A DNA stretch of 26,221 nt from NCBI GenBank assembly GCA_022925895.1, contig JAKSYS010000774.1:1-26221 (forward strand), given 5' to 3'. A model generated the notes under the pieces. That model searched no databases. It saw nothing but the letters and a program-made list of their open reading frames with translations, and was not told where the DNA came from. How positions within the stretch are numbered: position 1 is the first letter of the stretch; the number at the start of each line of letters is the position of its first letter. Positions 9,201 to 17,509 of the stretch are shown here, piece after piece. A program made the translations under genes and the position numbers. The stretch is from Fragilaria crotonensis (Eukaryota > Bacillariophyta > Fragilariophyceae > Fragilariales > Fragilariaceae).

Positions 9201-11945
9201 CGGATGATTTCGGTTACGGATTTGTGGGTCGCGATGATGCAGGCAAGACAGACATGAAAGGGGACAGTAGTGCAAGTTACGACCAGTACGGGGTTCTTGA
9301 TGACTCTGAAGTATCCGGTCCGGCGGATCAAAGGAAGCCAAGTGCCACCAAGGATGCGAACAATGATAGCTTCGCTCGGTTCGATGATGATTCAGACTCA
9401 CGGTCATTTTCAGAATCTGACGCCTCACGGTCTGATTCCGGCTCAGAATCGATGTCTGAAGACCCGCGTGAGAATCTCAGTATGGGTGATGATTCACAGG
9501 CATCTTCAAATCTCGATGACTATGAGTTTGATGATCCCACTGGAATTGACCAGAAGAAAATTGTTAAGAGAGCCGCAAACCAGCCCTCCTCTGATGAGGA
9601 TTCCGAGTCGTCACACGGTTCTGTTTCCGAATCATCAGCGCCACAATCTATGTCCGATTCTGCATCCCGTTCTGCCTCAGAGTCGGTTTACGATAGCGAA
9701 TCCTCGCAGGAAAATGATGACGGTTGGGACGATGATGACGGAAGCACAAGTGAACCCGAAAAATCGGAAGACATCGAAATCCAGGGATCCTTCTCCGATT
9801 TGGTTGCTGATCGAAGCGCTGCGGTGCAAAATAAGGTCTTTGAGACCGCGTCCTCTCAGGCAGCAGTAGCTCCCTCAAGTGTTGAGGATCAGGAGGGTTT
9901 GACAGCTGGCGAAGCCGCTGGTATTGGTGTTGCAGCTGGTGCAGCAGGTGCCGGCGCGGCTGTATTGCTCTCGCGAAAGAACAGGAGTGATAAAGTCGAG
10001 GACCCGGCCTATGATTCTGAAATGGACGATACTCAGACCGATGACAACACAAATACTGATGGTTACACCAATACTGACGACTACACAAACACGGATGATT
10101 ACACGAACACTGATGATTATACGCGCACGGATGATTACACGAACACTGATGACTACACGAACGAGGGGTACACCTCAGTGGACGGCACTGAAGTTGGCGA
10201 AAAATCTGTAGCTGTTGCAGCCACTGCAGCCGTTGGTGCAACCGCACTCGTCGCTGCGACCAGCGGGAAGTTTGATTCGGAATCGGAGTTTGAATCGGAC
10301 TCCGACTCGCGCTCGTCGGGATCATACTCGTCCGGATCTTATACGGAGTCCGAAGGTGAGAATGACCGTAAGTACTCTAATGCCAACCGTGCAAGGGGTT
10401 CCACACCGCCTGGTCAAGTTCCCCTGGACGACGAGTCAGAGTCTTCATACACCAGTGGCTCGTACACTGAGTCTGAAAGCGAGGTCGAACGGAAAAGGGA
10501 CAAGACTGAAGTTACCACCTCTGTGTCGCCCACGGAGAGCAACCATCTCCGCTCAGCGTTAGATGAAAGTGAAAGCGAACTTGACGAGAGTGACTACACT
10601 GATTCAGATAACGACACATACGAAGAGGGAACCCTAGACGGAACACTTGATGGCACTTATGCTACAGACCAGGATGTTCAAGCTGCAATAGCTGCTGGCG
10701 CTCTGGGGAATGGTTTTAAGAACGCATCCGAGAAAGCCCAGGGGGGCATTCCTGACGAAGTGCGACGAAACAGTGATTTAATGGATAAGAAGTTAAACGA
10801 AGGAGACTGGGATGGAATAATCGACCATGTGGGTAAGGTGGAAAACCTTGACGAAATGGAGAAAAATGAGGCTGCTCGAGAGCGAGATCACACTCCTAGT
10901 TCGGGTTCCGATTCTGGCTCGCAGTCTCACTCCGACTCCCAAAGTCGCTCGGGTAGCTCATACTCTGGTTCATCGTACACTGGAAGTCACTCTGGGAGTG
11001 GTTCTTACAGCCGGAGTGGCAGCGAATCGGATAGGTCTTCACGTGGGAAGGACAGAAGTGAACAATCCTACTCTGATGACGGTTCTAACACCGAGGACTA
11101 CACCACTGAAGGCTACGTCACCGAGGGTGCTTCGTCGACCGTTGATACATTGGTCACGGAAACCCTCAGGTGAGATGCAGCGAAAGCAAGAGGTCAGAGC
11201 AGAAGTGGAGGCTCTTGTTCGACTCGTAGTTCCGGAGGAAATCGATAATATCGATGCCATGCTGGCTCAATTCGAAGGACGTGAAGAGGAGCTGTTGCAG
11301 ACTTTGAGAACCATGCAGGAACGGAGTGTAACGTTTCGAGCTCGAGCCGCAGTTCACAAAAGCTCCGGTCGACCGCCACCTCGTCGTGGTGATGGTGTAG
11401 GTTATCGTCGTGATGGCGGCGCCTATTCAGTTGACTCGCGGCAAACTGGCGAGTCGGAAACATCTCGCGGTTCTACAGCAGGCTCAGCGGCTATTGCCGC
11501 GGCTAGCATTCCAAGGCCGGCAACGGGTAGGGTGCCGATTCACCCCCCACCCGTTCCTGCTTATGAATCGAGGCGTGAGTCGGACGGCTCATCGCCTTAT
11601 TCGGATCCTTCAAAGAATTCTCCCCCTGAGGTTCGTTCCTCTGGTGCCATTCGGCGCGAAAAGATACGAGACCCATCAAGTGATGGTGACAGCGATAGTG
11701 GCAGTGAGAGTGAAAGTCGAAGCGAAGAAGGCAGCTATAGCAGTGGAAGCTACACATCGGCCTCTGGATCGCAATCCGGGTCCTACACTGGCAGCAGCGC
11801 AAGTAGAAGCGAATCTTATGCAAGCAGGAGTCTCGATGATTTGCCCAACCGATGGAAGACTAACGACAAGCAGCCCTTGAGCAAGAAGCTGGACGCTGGG
11901 GACAGCTACGTGGAGAGCGCTGCACATCGCGTTTCACGTCGTTAA
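6240..11945 (+). CDS. EF-hand, PTS-rich, single-pass membrane protein with acidic tail
   Basis: Role unknown; it looks like a diatom cell-surface or silica-vesicle membrane protein. A signal peptide (MKLSFNYL.. to SALSQ) starts at the second ATG, 6285; the first ATG is 6240. Three related cysteine-containing domains follow at about 6380-6720, 6830-7110 and 7475-7760. The first and third have canonical EF-hand loops ([24 protein letters not shown]); the second loop has one extra residue. TPKPTPSP and [10 protein letters not shown] linkers separate them. Two homologous DV.CPAG modules lie at about 8080-8480 and 8590-8990, then a membrane segment (about 9063-9140). The cytosolic side is Ser/Asp/Glu-rich with a YTNTDD repeat and two Ala/Gly-rich hydrophobic stretches (about 9900-9975, 10200-10265). 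It ends with a helical block ([28 protein letters not shown]) I recall from many diatom proteins. The frame changes 0 to 2 near 6750-6806 and 2 to 0 near 11170. Confidence 0.75.
6751..6806 (+). other. Possible short intron (or frame break) after the first EF-hand domain
   Basis: The first domain reads in one frame to a stop at 6771-6773, while the second domain reads in another frame and is open from 6725. A GT-AG segment of 56 bp (6751-6806) would join them correctly, giving NADF-PPTSNSQQ. A 53-bp version ending at 6803 also works. The donor GTTTCA is poor, so a one-base sequencing or assembly error is a real alternative. Confidence 0.3.
7301..7426 (+). repeat. Coding 30/33-bp repeat, TPKPTPSP linker
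   Basis: Units at 7301-7330, 7331-7360, 7361-7393 and 7394-7426 each encode (V)TSTPKP.PSP. They form an extended, probably O-glycosylated spacer between the second and third EF-hand domains. Confidence 0.85.
7852..7968 (+). repeat. Coding 39-bp repeat, [10 protein letters not shown] linker
   Basis: Three in-frame 39-bp units at 7852-7890, 7891-7929 and 7930-7968 encode PPTKKP.SSAP.S-like sequence. The lysine in each unit makes this linker basic, unlike the neutral first linker. Confidence 0.85.
10052..10159 (+). repeat. Coding 18-bp tandem repeat, (N/R)TDDYT x 6
   Basis: Six exact 18-bp units encode [30 protein letters not shown] and NTDDYT, followed by a partial NEGYT. They lie in the predicted cytosolic tail and are rich in Thr, Tyr and Asp, so could be phosphorylated. 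Confidence 0.9.
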
Positions 11946-12562
11946 GCCTCACAGTGACCCGGAAGTCGATACGAATGATTTAACCAAAGTAACCGATGTT
12001 GGTTGGTCGCATCATGTTGATTTTGTTCCTGGTAGTGAACTACTGTTCGTTAGTTTGAGTTGCCTCTTCTTGTGCCGTCAAGGTGTTGTCGCTAGCATTG
12101 TCATCATTACTCAGAGCATTGTTTGGGTTTTCGTAGTACAAGTAGTCTAGTGTCTAGTCTACTGTTAAGATGTAGAAGCTTATACGACGTATAGGCGTAT
12201 AGGTCTTACTCTTGCAGATGCACCGTTGTACCAGTACTAGTAGCATGATGAGGGAGTACAAGTAAATGTTATGCACTGTATGTGTATATTTTTTGTACTG
12301 AGGTACTTGTACCAGTTACTTGTACTGTACGTCGGCGATGCTATGGTATGCATAGCCGCGAGACCGAGGTCGATTCCGCAGGGTTCGAGTTCAGGACCGT
12401 CGTTTGATATACGACTATTGAACATATCATACGCTTGTCGCCAGGTACTCGTACCAGTGCATTGAGGATTGAGGTAATCCAGTTCATCAAGTCGCCGACA
12501 GTCGATATTCGATACTCGGACACTCGCTAGATCCGTTCCATTTCAGCGCCCCAATAGAAGTA
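11946..12562. other. Intergenic DNA with GTAC words
   Basis: It should contain the 3' UTR of the membrane-protein gene and the promoter of the next gene. No gene is supported. GTAC-centred words cluster at about 12225-12330 and 12440-12455. Confidence 0.5.
12225..12330. repeat. GTAC-palindrome cluster
   Basis: GTACCAGTACTAG, GTACTGAGGTACTTGTACCAG and CTTGTACTGTACG are packed into about 100 bp. Confidence 0.6.
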
Positions 12563-13771
12563 ATGGAGACGGAACCTGTCCCAATGGGTCAGTCTGCGTC
12601 AACGGATTCCGAGGCGCCTAAGAATGCAACCCAACAGGAAGCAATGGAAGATACCGTAGCGCTTCCTGGAGCTGCGACCGACGGTGTTGATAACGACCAC
12701 GACAGTATTGAAAAATCATCCCATCCCAACAGTGTCCAGCACAGTACCTCCGAAGGCGACAAGGATGCGCCTTCGATTTCACTTGCTGCTATTCCGAAGA
12801 AAGCACAAGAGTCGCAAGACGATGCCGTTCCTGAAGACTCGTCGGGGCTTGGCTTGCTTGACATGTCCAGGGCTGATGCGAGCGAACCAAACCGTCAAGA
12901 GTTGACAAAGAGCAATACTCAAACAGTGCCGGAAGCTGGTAGTGAGAAAAATTCTGACGCAGCCCTAGATCACGTGGTGGATGATGCGCGGAGCAATGAT
13001 GTTGTGAAGGAACTATCGCAGAATTCCAGCGAGCCAATCGCGGCCGCAAATGGTGACGTTCCTGCAAAAGGCGAATCGTCTGGCACGCCACTGCCAGTCA
13101 CTACCGCTTGGACAGACGTGAGTCCCCGACGACGAAAGCGAGGTACGTTCGAAAACCTAGTTTGGCGTGTCATGTTAGCCATGTGATGAATGCGCCTCAT
13201 CCATGCTGCAAATGAAGTTGCTGTTAAAACTGTTATTCGGAATCTGACTGCTGGGCGAGATGAAGCGGAAGTCGACGGTCCGATGACCAAGAAACCTAGA
13301 GATACGAGCGATATGCTAGAATTGTCTGGTTCATCAGCCTTGAACCAGGAGGCGTTAGACGTATCTATCCCTACGAAAGCATCCAAAACGGAGACTAAGC
13401 GCAAGAAGTCGGTTACGCCTTCTGGAAGTTCAGTGTCCAAAAAGAAAGTTGCAGCTTCGGGACCATTGCCAAATTCCAAGGCAACACCTAAACAACCCGG
13501 AAAATCCCCGGCTAGGACGAGTGCTAAGGAAATATGGTCTGGACCGCCTACAGAGCCTTTGGAAGGGGGTTGGCCTGCCGGATGGATTAAGAAAGTATTT
13601 GAACGGCAAAGTGGAGGAACCGCTGGATCCACGGATAGGTATTGGTATTCTCCGATGACAAACAAGAAGTTTCGATCCATGGTGGAAATAAATCGTTTTT
13701 TCCACCACTTGAAAGCTTGCGGAGGCAACGAAGATCAAGCTTGGCGATTAATGAAGGCAAAGCAAGGATGA
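12563..13771 (+). CDS. MBD-like domain protein (377 aa)
   Basis: Probable nuclear DNA- or chromatin-binding protein. Exons 12563-13142 and 13218-13771 join in phase 1 across a 75-bp GTACGT..AAG intron that removes two consecutive TGA codons. Residues 1-290 are low-complexity, acidic and Ser-rich, with a basic PRRRKR patch at the splice junction that could be a nuclear localisation signal, and a second lysine-rich patch before the domain. Residues about 300-355 resemble a methyl-CpG-binding domain: GGWPAGWIKKVFERQSG, TDRYWYSP, KKFRSMVEINRFF. Compared with MeCP2, the counterparts of Asp121, Tyr123 and Arg133 are present, while Arg111 is Lys. The start is the first ATG in frame. The next gene downstream, same strand, ends in a related domain, so the two probably arose by local duplication. 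The family call rests on motif order and spacing read by eye. Confidence 0.7.
13143..13217 (+). other. 75-bp intron of the MBD-like gene
   Basis: AG|GTACGT is a good donor and ATGAAG|TT an acceptable acceptor. The length is a multiple of three, so the frame is kept, and removal deletes tandem TGA codons at 13184-13189. Continuous reading on both sides gives RKR-V-AVKTVIRN. Confidence 0.65.
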
Positions 13772-14435
13772 TGTCGTTATCGCTATCTAGATGACGAATG
13801 GATTAGGTTTTACTCCGTACTTTAGCGATAGTACAGGAGTCGCAATGCATTACGCCTCAAATAATTGCAGGCTGCTGTAAGATAATTGTTTTAGAAACAT
13901 GCAGTGATATGTATTCGGAGTCCTATAGCTTCGATGCTAGTTCATTACTTGTACGGAGTACCAAATTACCCGTGAAGGAATTGCAAAATCCTGTTTCTGA
14001 AACTTGCCGTCAAAACAGCAATCTTGCGAACTTCGACCTCGTAACTCGCTACAAGAGTATTATTGCAACTTTCATGACCCATTGCCCATTGCCCATTGCT
14101 GTTTAGGATCAAAGCTCCCCGTAATGAATCCGTAGGCCGCAACCTGCAATTGTACTCGTACCTGGTACCTGGTATATGTACTGTATTATACTTGTGTCTT
14201 GTGTCGTATACAGGAGCACTACAGTAGGCGCTCGGACTACTACAGGTAGTAGTAAACAGTAAACAAGCACTATACATGATTACTTTTTTGTGCTGTAACT
14301 GTACTTGTACAAGGAGTCTATCGTCTATTACAGTCTACCGGTAGATGAATGCATGAGCAGTGAGCAGTTATCAGGATCGCTGTCATCAAGCATCAAGAAC
14401 AAGACAAAGGATTCTTTCGGGTTGTGACCAAGAAC
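13772..14435. other. Intergenic DNA between the two MBD-like genes
   Basis: No gene is supported. It holds a (CCCATTG)x3 microrepeat at 14078-14098 and a GTAC cluster at about 14152-14310. Confidence 0.5.
14152..14310. repeat. GTAC-palindrome cluster
   Basis: CGTACCTGGTACCTGGTA, GTACTGTA, and CTGTACTTGTACAAGG occur within 160 bp of intergenic DNA. Confidence 0.6.
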
Positions 14436-16529
14436 ATGGACAACACGTCGTTGTTACAGTCATATCCCAGCGACAAAGCTGCATCCATCCTAGAGAGGCA
14501 GAATGAACTGAATCAACTGTTGCCGCCATTAAAGATTGGCGAATACGACACTGTCGTTGAATCCATCGCGGGTAGAGGATTAGGGTTGCATTTAAAGGTC
14601 AAGGAGGGGATCATCGCCTTTTGCGGCTATAAAAAATTTGAGGATGGGTTCAAATGCCCAGCTGAATTAAACAAGTCCGTTCATGCAGTAGGGGACGTGT
14701 TCATCGCAGTCGACGGTGTGAGCCTTGATGGTCTGTCGTTTAGGGATGCATTCGCGGCACTCCAGGCGAGCGTCGGAGAAGGAAACAAGTTTGTTTTCCT
14801 GAGGTTTAGGGAGAATGCGACAGCGTCGTCGTCCAACATCTCCACCCCAGCATCGGTCGTTCAGCCACTTTCTGCTGATACAGGCTCTACCACTGTCATT
14901 CAACCGCCCACCATACTGGATAAAGCTGAACAACCTCACCGAGAAGTGGTGTCATCGACTGAAGCCAAGAGTCACGATGGGTCCGCATCACCCGCGATTC
15001 CCCCCTCTAGAATGCCGCCAAAAAGTCGGACAATGGTATGGTATGGTCATACACGCATTCCCTATCCCGGGATAGCGCAGAGGCTCCAAGCCATGGAGGA
15101 GGCATTCGCTGAGGAAAATGCTCCTCCAACATCGAGTCAAGAGAACGCAAGCGTAGAATCAGCAAGTGTATCGGAGATAGGCAAACACCAACAACTACAA
15201 GCTGGTAGCGGTGAAACTGGAATTGCCCCTCAAAGGAGCGTTTACAGGGCGCCTTCGGTCGTCGAACCTGCAACATTTGCTTCAAATCATCCAGCGTCGT
15301 CGAGTCAAGAGAACGCAAGCGTCGAATCAGCAAGTGTATCGGAGATAGGCATACACCAACAACTACAAGCTGGTAGCGGTGAAACTGGAATTGCCCCTCA
15401 AAGGAGCGTTTACAGGGCGCCTTCGGTCGTCGAACCTGCAACATTTGCTTCAAATCATCCAGCGTCGTCGCAATCTGCTGGAACCAGTTTTGGAACCAAC
15501 CGCTCAGAGACGAATTTCATGGGCACGCCGACGGAGCAGTCGACAGCGATGCGTACCAACGAAAAGCAGGACTCTTTGTCTGGCTCAGAGCAGCAACTAC
15601 CTCAAAATGTGTACCACCAACCGAGCGTCAACTCCATGGGAAATGCAACCGCTTCCAACGATATGACTAATGTCGCCGATAATTCGAATCATGAAGCAGG
15701 TCCTGTGACCACGTCAACAACGAATGAGTCGCATTCCACACCACGCAATGCTGTCACTCTACAAGCCAAACAACCCGCACTTCCCACAAAATCGAGCTCA
15801 GTGCAACAAGTGCCGTCGCAGCAATCGAATTTCGGATCAGTCAATTCTTCATTCCAATCTCTTGGAAACTGCGCAAATATTGCTGAGTCGAGCTCGATGG
15901 AACCGATGCTGATGAAAGAAGGAAATGTGTCATCCGCACTTAGCACGAATGCACTACAACTTACAAACAGCAACGAGCCTCTCCCCCCTTCGGATTCGTT
16001 CACTGCAGACACTTCCGTTGACCATTTTCCAAGGAAGAGGCTATTTGCTTTCAAAAGTGTCCTCCAAGGCGACGTACGATCTATGAACGCGTCGTCAATC
16101 GTCTCTTGCAGGGTCTTGGAAGCCAAAGGGGAGGAGGGGTACAAGCCCCTACATTTGAAGCGAGCCGCAATAGCGTATGCGACACCATTGAATGACATTG
16201 ACGAGCTGATGGAAGCGAAGCAACAACACACTACTCGCAACCGAAATGGTGGGCGAGGTCAAAAGCGAAGTGCGGAAGCGCACACCTCACCGCACGCTTC
16301 AACGAGTCCTAAGAAGCAAAGCAATCCTCGTAGCTTGATGGGAAGGGCTCCCACATTGGTGTACGAAGGACCACCCCTAAAATCACTGTTTGGAGGTTGG
16401 CCTGATGGATGGATTCAGAAAACATATCAACGACAGGGATCAACGAGCCGCGATAGCTACTTCTATGGTCCAGGGACGGACCATAGATTTCGGTCTTTGA
16501 TCGAAGTACTGCGTTTCCTGGGACGCTAA
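14436..16529 (+). CDS. PDZ-like and MBD-like domain protein (697 aa)
   Basis: Probable nuclear adaptor that couples a protein-binding PDZ-like fold to a DNA-binding-type domain. ATG at 14436 is chosen; the frame also opens at a GTG twelve bases earlier. Residues about 37-125 fit a PDZ domain: GRGLGLHLKV as the carboxylate-binding strand and loop, VGDVFIAVDGVSLDGLSFRDA, and a closing FVFLRF strand. Residues 130-630 are Ser/Gln/Asn-rich and look disordered, with a near-perfect 56-residue duplication. Residues about 643-697 resemble an MBD: GGWPDGWIQKTYQRQ, RDSYFYGP, HRFRSLIEVLRFL, ending two residues after the fold. Counterparts of MeCP2 Asp121, Tyr123 and Arg133 are present, but Arg111 is Gln. 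The shorter neighbour upstream shares only this C-terminal domain. Both the PDZ and MBD calls are by motif reading. Confidence 0.7.
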   Translation: MDNTSLLQSYPSDKAASILERQNELNQLLPPLKIGEYDTVVESIAGRGLGLHLKVKEGIIAFCGYKKFEDGFKCPAELNKSVHAVGDVFIAVDGVSLDGLSFRDAFAALQASVGEGNKFVFLRFRENATASSSNISTPASVVQPLSADTGSTTVIQPPTILDKAEQPHREVVSSTEAKSHDGSASPAIPPSRMPPKSRTMVWYGHTRIPYPGIAQRLQAMEEAFAEENAPPTSSQENASVESASVSEIGKHQQLQAGSGETGIAPQRSVYRAPSVVEPATFASNHPASSSQENASVESASVSEIGIHQQLQAGSGETGIAPQRSVYRAPSVVEPATFASNHPASSQSAGTSFGTNRSETNFMGTPTEQSTAMRTNEKQDSLSGSEQQLPQNVYHQPSVNSMGNATASNDMTNVADNSNHEAGPVTTSTTNESHSTPRNAVTLQAKQPALPTKSSSVQQVPSQQSNFGSVNSSFQSLGNCANIAESSSMEPMLMKEGNVSSALSTNALQLTNSNEPLPPSDSFTADTSVDHFPRKRLFAFKSVLQGDVRSMNASSIVSCRVLEAKGEEGYKPLHLKRAAIAYATPLNDIDELMEAKQQHTTRNRNGGRGQKRSAEAHTSPHASTSPKKQSNPRSLMGRAPTLVYEGPPLKSLFGGWPDGWIQKTYQRQGSTSRDSYFYGPGTDHRFRSLIEVLRFLGR
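15132..15467 (+). repeat. 168-bp in-frame tandem duplication
   Basis: 15132-15299 and 15300-15467 differ at only two positions noticed (GTAGAATC/GTCGAATC and GCAAACAC/GCATACAC). Each encodes 56 residues beginning SSQENASVESASVSEIG. The length is a multiple of three, so the frame is kept. Confidence 0.95.
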
Positions 16530-17509
16530 GTTGTGGCCTGGTCATAACCTTAGATTTCATATTAGTTTATGGACATTATTTGCACGGGTCTCATGCGCAT
16601 GGAACGAAAATCGGACCATTGGATGCATCGTTCTTCCTTTCGCGCTCCGTCGCTTAGCATTCCATGCTCTGAACAGAAGCCCCTCTCCCTGTCATTCTTG
16701 CAGTGTGGCTCCTGTACTCACCGGAGAGCTTGCCTTTTGCTATAACCTCCATTCTTTTTAGCGCATGTAATTTTTCTTGATGCACTTGCGCACACTCTCA
16801 AGACCTTCATCATAGTGAGTGTCATATCATGAATTGTTGGCACCATGCTTGTTTTCCCTCGAATCATGGTATGGTTCCAACTTGGACGATTCCGAAAATG
16901 AGGTGTCAGCAGCCCCAGGACTGTGAGGGTTCCATTATAATCAATTTTCTGCTGTTTCACTGTGGCGGGCGTCAAAAGTGCTCACAGTGGTGCTCTGTCG
17001 TTGAATTGTAACATGAAAGGCTCATGGATTAATGGTTCTCGCTCTAGCTCATTGGCGCGTACAGTTTATGCTGTGTTGTGTGAAGTTGTCGCTTTAGTTA
17101 GAACCTACTCTAGCTCGTTGGAATTCGGTGGATATACTGTACTATATGTTTGGACCCTAAGTAAGATACGCAGACAGTAATTCGAAGGGCCATCGGCTCA
17201 CTCTATAGAAACTTATTCATATTTTTTACCTTGTTTCGTGGCAAAATCAACGCGTCAGGCTTTCGACTTGGTGTGGTGTCAACCCTTGGCCGCCTTCTCC
17301 TTAAAACTTTATTGCTCACCTTGAGCAAGCCAAACGAATAGCAGCAACAGCGCCGGGAGCAACACATCGAATGCTCTGGCGCGCAGAATTTGAAATAGTG
17401 CAGGGTGTGGGTGAATTGCAACGTCATGGCGCGTGTCTGAGAGAACGACGGAGTGAGCTGGAATCGATTGGTCAAGAAATTTTCAATAAAGTCACAAACC
17501 TCACGTGGT
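16530..17509. other. Intergenic DNA between convergent genes
   Basis: It lies between the stop of the PDZ/MBD gene and the stop of the minus-strand E3 gene, so it should hold both 3' UTRs. CTTTATTG near 17307-17314 reads as AATAAA on the minus strand and could be the E3 gene's polyadenylation signal. No gene is supported. Confidence 0.5.

Noticed and set aside
12361-12395. GGGTTCGAG word resembling a tRNA T-arm
   Set aside because: No 7-bp acceptor stem, D-arm or anticodon arm could be assembled around it on this strand.
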